From assembly GCA_964615975.1 (NCBI GenBank), contig CAZTTH010000016.1:1-64000 (forward strand): a DNA stretch of 64,000 nucleotides. The letters run 5' to 3'. The notes below the pieces were generated by a model that saw only the letters and a list, made by a program, of their open reading frames with translations, searched no databases and was not told the DNA's origin. Both the position numbers and the translations under genes were made by a program. Positions 17,711-26,296 of the stretch are shown here, piece after piece; positions within the stretch are counted from its first letter, which is position 1, and each line of letters opens with the position of its first letter. The stretch is from CAZTTH01 sp964615975 (lineage in GTDB: Bacteria > Verrucomicrobiota > Lentisphaeria > JABSQK01 > JAJFLO01).

Positions 17711-20107
17711 ATGAAAACTTCGATTAAATGGCTTAGTGACTATGTCAAGATACCCTGGGATGCTCCCCAACTGGCACAGGAATTAACCCTGGCGGGATTG
17801 GAGGTGGGTTCCATCACCGAACTGGGTCAGGTTCCCCTTGGGATAGTCATTGCTAAAATAATTGCACTATCGGGTCATCCCAACGCGAATAAATTAACCT
17901 TATGCACTGTCGATGCGGGTGATGAAAACCCAATAACCGTTGTCTGCGGCGCGGCGAATTGCGCCGTTGGCGCCAAGGTGGCACTGGCCCGGACCGGGAC
18001 GACAATGCCTTCAGGCATGGTCATAAAGGAATGTCAAATCCGGGGTGCCACCTCCCTGGGAATGTTGTGCAGTCAGAGTGAATTGGGATGCGGTGATGAT
18101 GATAGCGGTATCTGGATATTGCCGCCCGCGGCGCCGGTGGGAACCCGGTTATCGGATTATTTGGCAACCGATTCCGTGATTGAATGGGAAATCACCCCCA
18201 ATCGTCGCGATTGGCTTTCCCATATCGGTATCGCCCGTGAAGTCGCCGCATTGACCGGAAACACGCTCCATTTGCCGGATGCCGTTCCCCCCCCACCTTC
18301 TGGCGCTGATATCAGCGCCGGGATTAAAATCACGGTGACTGATCCCCACGCATGTCCGCGTTACACCGCAAGGGTGATTCGCAATCTCCGCGTCGGTCCC
18401 AGTCCGGATTGGTTGCAGAGTTATCTCAAATCAGTGGGGCACCGCCCGATCAATAATGTCGTGGATATAACCAATTTTGTCATGCTGGAATGTGGCCAAC
18501 CTTTGCATGCCTTTGATTTACAAAAACTGGAGGGTAATAAAATCTCCATCCGTCGTGCTCAGCCAGGAGAACAGTTTGCGGCACTCGATCAGAAAGACTA
18601 TGAATTGGATGAGAACGCGCTGATCATTGCCGATGCGGCCAACCCCGTGGCGCTGGCGGGAATCATCGGTGGACGCGACAGCGCCATCACTGCTAGCACT
18701 ACTGATATTGTCCTGGAAAGTGCGGCTTTTAATCCCGTGGTTATCAGAGCCACTGCCAAACGATTGGCAATCATGACCGACTCCTCGTATCGTTTCGAGC
18801 GCGGTTTTGATTGGGATATGGTTGAATTCGCCAGTTGCCGGGCGGCAAAATTAATCTGCGATTATGCCGGTGGTGAATTGCAGGGCGAAATGATCGATAT
18901 CGCTCGGTTGCCGCCGCGAATAAGTGAAATAACCTGCCGTTATCATCGGGTCAGACGATTGTTGGGAATTACCATATCGTCAGTTGTCATACGGCGTATT
19001 TTTACCCGTTTGGGACTGACAATTATCCGTCATGACCGCCAGAAATGCGTGGTCGGCATTCCCTCATTTCGCATGGACTTGACTCGTGAGGTGGATTTGA
19101 TCGAGGAAATCGCGCGGATTCACGGATTGAACAATATCGTTGCCGACAACCGTGGGAATCAAGCGGTCGCCGCCATTCAGGATGATGCGTATCTGCCGCA
19201 CCAACTCGTTCGCACACAATTGTTGAACCTGGGGCTGACCGAATGTCTTAATTACAGCTTGGTAAATGATCGCGATTTGCGCGCTTTAACTCCGGACTTG
19301 GAAGCCAGGATGGTGAAGCTGAAAAATCCCCTGACCCAGGATCACCGTTTTTTGCGTCCCACTTTGTTGTTCAATCTGATCCGGAATCTTGAGCACAACA
19401 TCGCCCATGGCAATATCAATTTGCGCCTGTTTGAGATCGGAAGGGTATTTGCTAATGACACTACCGGCAATGACGAAGCGATGGAAGCGGTAATCATGCT
19501 GACCGGTCTTCGCCATCAGGAACGTTATTCTGAAGAAAAAACAATCGTATGTGATTTTTATGATTTACGTGGGTTGGTCGAAGATTGGCTGGCATTGCGG
19601 CAGGTCACGGATTTTTCCATTATTCCCGCGTCACATCCCTATTTTCATCCGGGCATATGCGCGGAGTTGCAGATCGCGCAAAAAACAATGGGAATTTTGG
19701 GCGAACTTTCCGCTTCCCTGCTTGCCTCGATTAGAGTTAAGACCCCGGTGTATGCCGCGATCATGGATGTGGATGCATTGCTGAGCCTAACCCCTCTCTC
19801 CACAACCTATCGCGTCCTGCCTCTCTTTCCCGCAATTGCCCGCGATGTTGCCTTTGCCGCGGAAGAAAATTTGACTCATCAACAGGTAATCGATTGTATT
19901 CGCCAACGCGGGGGAGAATTCCTTGAAACCATCGACATGATCGATATTTATCGGGATAATCAGGCGATTGGCGCGGGGAAAAAGAGTATGGCGTATTCAT
20001 TGACCTTTCGCAGCACTTCACGTACCTTGACAGATGACGAGATCAATAATTTTCAGGAAAAGATCCGGCACGCATTATGTCAGGACTTGGGGGTCACGCT
20101 GCGCTAG
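17711..20107 (+). CDS. pheT: Phenylalanine--tRNA ligase beta subunit
   Basis: A 798-residue protein of full family length. Domain order is an N-terminal anchor (IKWLSDYVKIPWDA), an EMAP/tRNA-binding domain (about 40-150: GIVIAKIIALSGHPNANKL), B3/B4 (GHRPINNVVDITNFVMLE; DSSYRFERGFDW), B5 (about 400-475), the catalytic-like core, and the ferredoxin-fold anticodon-binding domain at the C-terminus (FPAIARDVAFAAEENLTHQ). It forms the alpha2beta2 synthetase and holds the editing site. pheS, usually immediately upstream, is not here; a pseudopilin gene is instead. Confidence 0.97.
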   Translation: MKTSIKWLSDYVKIPWDAPQLAQELTLAGLEVGSITELGQVPLGIVIAKIIALSGHPNANKLTLCTVDAGDENPITVVCGAANCAVGAKVALARTGTTMPSGMVIKECQIRGATSLGMLCSQSELGCGDDDSGIWILPPAAPVGTRLSDYLATDSVIEWEITPNRRDWLSHIGIAREVAALTGNTLHLPDAVPPPPSGADISAGIKITVTDPHACPRYTARVIRNLRVGPSPDWLQSYLKSVGHRPINNVVDITNFVMLECGQPLHAFDLQKLEGNKISIRRAQPGEQFAALDQKDYELDENALIIADAANPVALAGIIGGRDSAITASTTDIVLESAAFNPVVIRATAKRLAIMTDSSYRFERGFDWDMVEFASCRAAKLICDYAGGELQGEMIDIARLPPRISEITCRYHRVRRLLGITISSVVIRRIFTRLGLTIIRHDRQKCVVGIPSFRMDLTREVDLIEEIARIHGLNNIVADNRGNQAVAAIQDDAYLPHQLVRTQLLNLGLTECLNYSLVNDRDLRALTPDLEARMVKLKNPLTQDHRFLRPTLLFNLIRNLEHNIAHGNINLRLFEIGRVFANDTTGNDEAMEAVIMLTGLRHQERYSEEKTIVCDFYDLRGLVEDWLALRQVTDFSIIPASHPYFHPGICAELQIAQKTMGILGELSASLLASIRVKTPVYAAIMDVDALLSLTPLSTTYRVLPLFPAIARDVAFAAEENLTHQQVIDCIRQRGGEFLETIDMIDIYRDNQAIGAGKKSMAYSLTFRSTSRTLTDDEINNFQEKIRHALCQDLGVTLR

Positions 20108-20196
20108 GAACCCGTCAGGCTTCCAGGATTCCCGGTGAAGGTGCGGAGCCACGGGGGCAGACAAGTTTCATCAGCGCTGATATTGTGACCATAAAT

Positions 20197-21018
20197 ATGA
20201 TTGATCATGGAATGGCAGACGATCAATTTCTCGAGCAGGCCCTGCTGCATTGTCGGGGAATCGGGCCGGCGCGCTTACGACGATTACACCACTGCGGCCT
20301 GTTGAGCTGGTCGGCGATCATCAGCCAACCGGAGAAAATTCCCTTTCATCTCCAACTCATCGACAATCTGTTGGCAGAGGTAGAACGGTGCCAGCAAGCC
20401 AAAGGGCGGCAGGACATTCGTTATTTTACCCAGCAATTTTGTCCCCAGGATCACTGGCGTATTCTGGCGCATTATCGCGATCGGGTGGCCTATTTCGATT
20501 TGGAAACCACTGGATTGGGATTCCCCGACTATGTCACAGTAATCGTCTGCTATCACCGCGATCGGTTGCATTACTTTGTGGAGAAAGAGGATTTGGACGA
20601 TTTTCTCGCTCTATTGGATGATATCGATTTGCTCGTATCCTTCAATGGCACAGTCTTCGATGTGCCGCGCATTTTGGCAACCTTCCATTTATTTGAACTA
20701 CCGTGCGCGCATATCGATTTGCGCTGGGTAAGCTACCATGCCGGATACACGGGCGGCTTAAAATCCATCTGTTCGATGACCGGATTGAATCGACCGGACG
20801 ATCTGGATAGCCTCACCGGCATGGACGCTGTTTATCTGTGGGAGCGGTGGTTACACCATCATGATCGGCCGGCGCGGAATCTGCTGATCCGCTATTGCTG
20901 TGCCGATGTGCTCCTCCTGGTTCAACTCACGCATTATCTCCTGGGATATCATGGTCTGAAATTGCCATCACCGCTGCCTCCTGATCCCTGGGGGTTATTG
21001 CCTTTTGAATCACCATGA
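20197..21018 (+). CDS. YprB-like RNase H-fold exonuclease domain protein
   Basis: A protein of about 273 residues with a helix-hairpin-helix-like N-terminus (CRGIGPARLRRLHHCGL) and a DEDD-type RNase H-like domain. That domain shows YFDLETTGLGFPDY (first Asp-Glu pair), LVSFNGTVFDVPRI (second Asp) and a distal LLIRYCCADVLLLVQL (last Asp). This fits the YprB/RNase_H_2 family, inferred nucleases acting on RNA or DNA. The frame stays open upstream into pheT (to 20077), but that stretch is compositionally odd and I chose the ATG at 20197; ATG 20212 is also possible. Its 3' end overlaps the convergent sulfotransferase gene by 70 bases. Confidence 0.8.
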   Translation: MIDHGMADDQFLEQALLHCRGIGPARLRRLHHCGLLSWSAIISQPEKIPFHLQLIDNLLAEVERCQQAKGRQDIRYFTQQFCPQDHWRILAHYRDRVAYFDLETTGLGFPDYVTVIVCYHRDRLHYFVEKEDLDDFLALLDDIDLLVSFNGTVFDVPRILATFHLFELPCAHIDLRWVSYHAGYTGGLKSICSMTGLNRPDDLDSLTGMDAVYLWERWLHHHDRPARNLLIRYCCADVLLLVQLTHYLLGYHGLKLPSPLPPDPWGLLPFESP

Positions 21019-21947
21019 ACACCATGTCCCGGATGGTATCGATCCCGCAATTCGGTTAACCATTGCCGCGGGTAAGGCGATTCAGGAAGATAATCAATCA
21101 ACGCCAGAATCGAGGGTTCATACAATTGATAGAGGTATTGCCCTAATCGCAGGGGGATGGTAGCCTCAATCCCTTGATTGCGGATCGGATTAACTGCCTG
21201 TTTGAGTGTGGCATCGGGAGAATTTAACTGCAAGAAATGACACAACCCCTCATAATAGGAAACCGGATTTATCAATAAATCATCAAAAAATAAAATCAGG
21301 ATTTGAGAGCAGGGAAAATATTGTTTCCAGCGCTTGATCAGGGAAACATATTGACTGGTTTGAAAACATACATCCAGAGAAAAACAAGCAATAAATTTCT
21401 CTTCTCTGACTTCCTGCAGGGATTTGTCTTGATCCTTGCACAACACCATCTTCGCATATGACCAGGTGCGATCAACGGGATTGCGAAGGGAGATGATAAT
21501 TTTTACCTGGGGAAATAGCCGGGCAATTCTGGCTACTTCCTGATCCGGCAATTCACTATAGTTTGGGGAGACATCACCGGACACATGCTCACGATCAAAT
21601 AACTCTCTGTACCACGCATCCGTTCGCGGATAAAACAGGTAGCGCATTGCCCATTTCATTACATCCAGATTCATTCTTTCCGTGCGCCGGTTCAGGCAGT
21701 GATGACGCAGGCAACGCCAAAAAAATTTCCGCGTCTGGGAGAAATGCCAATGAGGACTACAGAGACGATACAATAAATTACAATTCCCCAGGAACACCCG
21801 CTCCCAGAAATAGCGTAATTCCTTCATGGGCGGCATCTTTGTCTGCGGATGCATGGCAAGAGTGCTGTACATCCAATCCGTTCCGGTCTTATGCGGGCCA
21901 ATACAGATGAAATCCGGTCCTTTGGCGGGAACAAACGAGTTCTTCAT
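20949..21947 (-). CDS. Sulfotransferase
   Basis: A 332-residue PAPS-dependent sulfotransferase domain protein. The 5'-phosphosulfate-binding loop reads FICIGPHKTGTDWMYSTL, with Lys20 as the catalytic lysine of the PxxGTxxL-like loop. The 3'-phosphate-binding motif is IISLRNPVDRTWSYAKMV. Such bacterial enzymes commonly sulfate glycans or small molecules; the acceptor here is unknown. The last 30 residues are Gly/Asn/Pro-rich and lie in the overlap with the convergent nuclease gene, so the C-terminus may be a run-on after loss of an earlier stop. Confidence 0.85.
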   Translation of the reverse strand: MKNSFVPAKGPDFICIGPHKTGTDWMYSTLAMHPQTKMPPMKELRYFWERVFLGNCNLLYRLCSPHWHFSQTRKFFWRCLRHHCLNRRTERMNLDVMKWAMRYLFYPRTDAWYRELFDREHVSGDVSPNYSELPDQEVARIARLFPQVKIIISLRNPVDRTWSYAKMVLCKDQDKSLQEVREEKFIACFSLDVCFQTSQYVSLIKRWKQYFPCSQILILFFDDLLINPVSYYEGLCHFLQLNSPDATLKQAVNPIRNQGIEATIPLRLGQYLYQLYEPSILALIDYLPESPYPRQWLTELRDRYHPGHGVHGDSKGNNPQGSGGSGDGNFRP

Positions 21948-22073
21948 GTCAGATTCAGAGATTTGATAACATTATGAACCGGGATGAGCTGCATCCTATC
22001 CACAATACGATCGCAAAACATTATTGGATATTTCAGTTTTCATTTTTTTCGGGTGATGACATTTGACACCAAT

Positions 22074-22106
22074 AAAAAACCCTGAGTGTGTTACTCAGGG
22101 TTTTTT
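22074..22106 (-). terminator. Intrinsic terminator after the beta-helix/phosphatase pair
   Basis: CCCTGAGT (22080-22087) pairs with ACTCAGGG (22093-22100), flanked by A6 and T6 runs, so it can terminate in either direction. It lies about 90 bases beyond the stop of the minus-strand gene at 22196 and before the sulfotransferase gene. Confidence 0.9.
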
Positions 22107-22195
22107 GAGTTGCAATCGCCACCTAAAGGCAATCCACTGTAAGGCATCAGGAATTTAACTAAATCGAAAGCGACAGTAATTCAGAAACGATTGAA

Positions 22196-23065
22196 TTATG
22201 ACAGCTTCAATTCCGATTCCTCCATGGTCTGGCGCAGCTTGACAATTCGATTCGTGGGAATAAAACCAACGACACTGCTGTTGCTGTAGACCAGGACATT
22301 CTTGCCGACAAAGGTGCCGGGATTCGTCACGGTATTGCAGCCTAACTGGGCCTTGTCCCCGAGAATCACACCAAGTTTGCGCATGCCGCTGTCATAATTC
22401 GTGCCTTCATAACGCACTTTCACGGTGTTGACCTTTTTGGGATCCGGCGTGATCTTGAGATTGGAAATCTTGACCCCGGCGCCCATATGTGCCTTGTAAC
22501 CCAGAACCGAATCGCCGACATAATTAAAATGCGGCACTTCAGCTTCGGGGCCAATCAAGGCGCATTTGATCTCGCAACTATTGCCGATGGTGGCTTTGGA
22601 AGCGATCAAACATAATTCGCGCAGATATGCTCCCTGACGCATGGTGACCTTGGCGCCAACGCAGACACTGCCTTTGGCCGCATCGATATGGGCATTGGGG
22701 CCGATCGTCGCTCCTTTGCCGATATACACGGCATTCTTGCCTGTGATAATCATCGTGCCCGGTCGAATGATGGCGCCTTCATCGATGGCGATAACCCCGC
22801 CTTCTCCGGCAAATACGACATTCGGGCCGATGACCACATTGGCGCCAATCTTCACATCGACTTTGCCCATCACACTCGCGGCGCTGCTCCCGGCGCCTGC
22901 AATGGCCGCGACCTTGGCACGGGTAATTTCATCAATCTTTTTTTCATCCTGCATGGTTTTAACGACTTCCCAAACGAAGCTTGCCCCTGCAAAAACTTCC
23001 TTGTACTCCATTAAACTCATATCAAAATAGTATTCAGCTTTCAATACATCCGGTGCGGTACTCAT
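22196..23065 (-). CDS. Left-handed beta-helix (hexapeptide repeat) protein
   Basis: A 289-residue protein. After a helical N-terminus of about 65 residues come many hexapeptide repeats (KIGANVVIGPNVVFAGEGG, IGKGATIGPNAHIDAAKG, VCVGAKVTMRQGAY), then GAGVKISNLK and a Gly/Asn-rich stretch near GCNTVTNPGTFVGKN. This resembles the C-terminal acyltransferase domain of GlmU-type nucleotidyltransferases. No nucleotidyltransferase domain is attached, and acyltransferase activity is not proven. AGGAGG precedes the ATG. It follows the phosphatase-like gene by 58 bases, so the two are probably co-transcribed, ending at the terminator. Confidence 0.8.
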   Translation of the reverse strand: MSTAPDVLKAEYYFDMSLMEYKEVFAGASFVWEVVKTMQDEKKIDEITRAKVAAIAGAGSSAASVMGKVDVKIGANVVIGPNVVFAGEGGVIAIDEGAIIRPGTMIITGKNAVYIGKGATIGPNAHIDAAKGSVCVGAKVTMRQGAYLRELCLIASKATIGNSCEIKCALIGPEAEVPHFNYVGDSVLGYKAHMGAGVKISNLKITPDPKKVNTVKVRYEGTNYDSGMRKLGVILGDKAQLGCNTVTNPGTFVGKNVLVYSNSSVVGFIPTNRIVKLRQTMEESELKLS

Positions 23066-23123
23066 GGTTAATTCCTCCTAATAATTCTCTTCTGTATCTT
23101 GGGTTATTACGTCGGGGTGCGAC

Positions 23124-24131
23124 TTACTTGATTTTGGCCATCAATTCGCCGTGCAATTCCTTCGTGCACGCGGCAACGAATTTATAGCGCGCCTTGGAGT
23201 TCTTTTCCAATTCATTCAACAGCGCGGTAAAATCGAATGGCTTGCCATCAATGCCGGTGACATGAGCGCCCGCCATGATTGCCAAGGGGAAATAAAGAAT
23301 TTCATAAATCGGCTGGCCGCCGCATTCGAAGTAGTCCAGGTAGCCATGGATGGTGTTGGATGTGCCTTCCGCCAAACGGCTGATCGACAATGGACCGCCC
23401 ATGTTGAAGATTTTGACTTTTTCAAAGCATAACGGCGCCTTGGTAAAATCGCCGCGGCGGGGCATGGTGAAAGTAGGAATAATCAGAAAGCTTTCCTTCA
23501 AATCTTTTTTCGTGGCGACCTTTAAGGGCGAATGTTTGACTATTTTGCGATCATTCTCGGTCACATAATAGAGCCAGGTTCCCTGGTTATTGGCGAAATA
23601 GACCGCATCGGTTTGCAGGTCGGCGACACAGCAATTGAGAAATTTATTCTGTTCATCAGCCAGACAGACGGCGACATTGCAATCGCGATACCCCACCATC
23701 CCGAAGGTGGTATTATCAAACGGGTCGGTGATGATCCGCTTTCTGGGCCCCTCGCCGATATGAATAAACTGCTCATCTTCTTCATCAAACTTGCTCCAGC
23801 CTTTTTCCTTGCCGGCCTTGATGTTTTCATCCAGCATGATGTCCAGAACCTGCCCGCCGACATAATCGACCACATAGGTGGTATTGTCTGTTCCTTTAAC
23901 CCGAATCTTATTGCCCATTTCCGCTTTTAACAATGACTGATTACGCATGTAGGGATTGAGAAAATCACGCACGGTGACCGCGTAACGAAATGCCAGTTGA
24001 TCATTGCTGTTGGTTGAGAAAGAGTTCCAGTCATACTTCTTGGCGATCGCAGCCGTGGCAGCCGCAATTTTTTGGGTCAATGCCCCCAATACCTCTTCCG
24101 AATCATCTCTGGTAGTTACCACATTACTCAT
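23124..24131 (-). CDS. Inositol monophosphatase/FBPase-like protein with a divergent second metal motif
   Basis: A 335-residue protein with the fold signature of the IMPase/FBPase superfamily: GEGP (Glu127) then IITDPFDNTTFG (Asp136 and Asp139), matching the E..DPxDGT motif that binds catalytic metals. The usual distal WDxAA..EAGG motif is not seen; at that place is CGGQPIYEILYFPLAIMAGA. It may hydrolyse a phosphorylated sugar or inositol, or be a non-catalytic relative. I chose the ATG at 24131 because AAGGA lies ten bases upstream; the frame is open to 24197. It is paired with the beta-helix gene, suggesting a joint role in sugar-phosphate metabolism. Confidence 0.72.
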   Translation of the reverse strand: MSNVVTTRDDSEEVLGALTQKIAAATAAIAKKYDWNSFSTNSNDQLAFRYAVTVRDFLNPYMRNQSLLKAEMGNKIRVKGTDNTTYVVDYVGGQVLDIMLDENIKAGKEKGWSKFDEEDEQFIHIGEGPRKRIITDPFDNTTFGMVGYRDCNVAVCLADEQNKFLNCCVADLQTDAVYFANNQGTWLYYVTENDRKIVKHSPLKVATKKDLKESFLIIPTFTMPRRGDFTKAPLCFEKVKIFNMGGPLSISRLAEGTSNTIHGYLDYFECGGQPIYEILYFPLAIMAGAHVTGIDGKPFDFTALLNELEKNSKARYKFVAACTKELHGELMAKIK

Positions 24132-24287
24132 TTTTAAAGTTCCTTGTGTTTGAAATTGTTGGTTTGGATTAGACTTGATTGTCATAACCGATGGCAAGTT
24201 AATCGTAAATTAAACCCGGCGGGTTCAGTGAACTGGTGCTGCCGGAAGGTAGGTACCCTAATGATACTTTTTAGAGATACAATGTCA

Positions 24288-24689
24288 TCACGCAGATTTT
24301 TTGCGACTGTCCCTTGAATGTCGGGCTTTTATCAACAGATAAGCAATTACAATTCCAATGGCATCGGCGATCAAATCACGAAAATCGAAACTGCGCCAGG
24401 GGATAAATCCTTGAACAATTTCGGTAAACAATCCCAGGGACATCCCAATCCATGCCGCGGTTTTCAACCCGTTTTTACGCTCCCAGAAAACCCACGACCA
24501 GAGCCCATGGAGAATCGAAAACAGGAGGATATGTACGATTTTATCGGGCTGAAATCCCACCTGATCCAAGGGGGTTTGCGGTACCCGCACGACCATGGAG
24601 GCCAGCAACAGTGCACTATAGATTACGGCAATGGGAGCGGGTTTAAGCCATCTCCATTCAGAGAGCGCTTCAGATTCGAATTTATCCAC
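24288..24689 (-). CDS. VanZ-like membrane protein
   Basis: A 133-residue integral membrane protein with about four hydrophobic helices and the VanZ-family pattern DKIVHILLFSILHGLW and EIVQGFIPWRSFDFRDLIAD, whose conserved His, Glu, Arg and Asp residues lie at helix ends. The family takes its name from a protein giving low-level teicoplanin resistance, but most members have no known role. It stands alone, 156 bases upstream of the phosphatase-like gene on the same strand. Confidence 0.85.
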   Translation of the reverse strand: MDKFESEALSEWRWLKPAPIAVIYSALLLASMVVRVPQTPLDQVGFQPDKIVHILLFSILHGLWSWVFWERKNGLKTAAWIGMSLGLFTEIVQGFIPWRSFDFRDLIADAIGIVIAYLLIKARHSRDSRKKSA

Positions 24690-24926
24690 TGATTGATATC
24701 CTTGATTGCTTTTAATGATTAAAAATTGGTAAACCGATCATAATTAATAAGACGCGACTCTACTACAATCAATTCTTTGAATTTCTCATATCCTTGATTA
24801 TAATGAGAAAGGTGAAATTGTTTTAGTCCCGTTTCCCTATTCCAACCGAACTGGCAGACCTCATACTTCTTAAACAACTTTGTCATTATTCACCGCTTTA
24901 ATTCATTATAAAATCCCCCCTCCATC

Positions 24927-26279
24927 ATGCCTATCAGACCATGTCGCGTCGCCATAATCGGCAGCGGGCCAGGCGGTTGTTTTACTGCCGAAGCCCTCTT
25001 AAAAAGCAATCAGTCCTTTGTCATCGATATCATCGAACAGTTGCCGTTTCCCTTCGGTCTTATCCGTTATGGCGTCGCGCCTGATCACCAACATACCAAA
25101 AAAGTCGGCGATCGCTTCAATGACATGCTGGCCGCAAAGTCGGTGGGGTATATCGGTAACGTGAAGGTGGGCGGGGAGCTTGAAGTCAGGGAATTAATCC
25201 AATATTACGATCTGCTGGTCTTTGCCAATGGCGGTCGCGAGAGCAATCCATTGGAGATCCCGGGAAGTCAATTGCCCGGATGTTATTCCGCCTCAGATTT
25301 CATTGCCTGGATAAACGGTCATCCCCATTATTGTCACAGCGATTTCAATTTGTCACATGAGACCGCCATCATCATAGGCAATGGCAATGTCGCGCTCGAT
25401 GCCGCGCGCTTGCTGGCAAAGACTCCGGATGCATTGCGCCTCACCGATATCCCGGAAAAGGTATTGCACGTGTTAACCCGAAGCCGGATAAAAACCATTT
25501 ACATAATCGGGCGACGCGGTCCCGCGCAGACCGGTTTTTCAACCAAGGAACTCAGGGAACTATCTGAAGTTGCCGATTGTGAGTTAGAGGTTGTCCCGGA
25601 CGATATGATCCTTAATGCCGCCAGTCAAACCGAATTGACCGTCCGGGAAAATTACCGGCATCAACAAAATCATACCTTCTTGTCCACTGTATCACAATCA
25701 CAAATTACCGGGAAAAAAAATCGCCGGATCATCCTCCGCTTTCTCCGCCAACCCCAGGCGATCACGGGGGTGGAAAGAGTCAATTCTATCGTGTTGGAAA
25801 AAAACATTCTTTCCGGGGATCCCGGTCAACAACGCGCCACCGGAACTGGCGAATTAGAAGAACTGCCATGTGGAATGATATTTGCCGCGATCGGCCAACA
25901 CGGCGCCCCGATTGCCAATGTTCCCTTCGCCAACGATTTGGGAATCATACCCAATGATTGCGGCCGTGTTCTCAAGAATGATATTCCCATCCCGGGTTGG
26001 TATGTTTCTGGATGGAGCAAGACCGGGGCAAAGGGGTTGATTGGGACCAACAAACGAGAGAGTTTGTTAACGGTTGAGTCCATCCTCAGCGACTTGGCAG
26101 CGATTCCCGCCTGTGCCATCCCCGATTCGGCCGCGCTGGTTCAATCCCTGAGAAATCGCGGCATTACAGTGATTCAGGCAGAGGATTGGCTGGCAATCGA
26201 TAAAGCTGAAAGGGAACGCGGATCAAAGCTGGGTAAGCCTCGCGAAAAGTTTTGCTCCGTAGGCGAGATTCAATTTTAA
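24927..26279 (+). CDS. FprA/adrenodoxin-reductase-like ferredoxin-NADP reductase
   Basis: A 450-residue flavoprotein. The N-terminal FAD-binding loop is RVAIIGSGPGGCFTAEALL, followed by PFPFGLIRYGVAPDHQHTK, diagnostic of the adrenodoxin reductase/FprA branch. The NADP-binding region has AIIIGNGNVALDAARLL and YIIGRRGPAQTGFSTKELRE, with the Arg pair that reads the NADP phosphate. The C-terminal GWSKTGAKGLIGTNK completes the FAD site. It passes electrons between NADPH and ferredoxin. No ferredoxin gene is adjacent. It could serve one of the window's oxygenases, but that is speculation. Confidence 0.93.
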   Translation: MPIRPCRVAIIGSGPGGCFTAEALLKSNQSFVIDIIEQLPFPFGLIRYGVAPDHQHTKKVGDRFNDMLAAKSVGYIGNVKVGGELEVRELIQYYDLLVFANGGRESNPLEIPGSQLPGCYSASDFIAWINGHPHYCHSDFNLSHETAIIIGNGNVALDAARLLAKTPDALRLTDIPEKVLHVLTRSRIKTIYIIGRRGPAQTGFSTKELRELSEVADCELEVVPDDMILNAASQTELTVRENYRHQQNHTFLSTVSQSQITGKKNRRIILRFLRQPQAITGVERVNSIVLEKNILSGDPGQQRATGTGELEELPCGMIFAAIGQHGAPIANVPFANDLGIIPNDCGRVLKNDIPIPGWYVSGWSKTGAKGLIGTNKRESLLTVESILSDLAAIPACAIPDSAALVQSLRNRGITVIQAEDWLAIDKAERERGSKLGKPREKFCSVGEIQF

Positions 26280-26296
26280 TGTCTGATCGGTGATGC

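Noticed and set aside
20077..20196. Upstream extension of the YprB-like protein into pheT
   Set aside because: The added 40 residues are low-quality sequence overlapping pheT; ATG 20197 gives a normal N-terminus.
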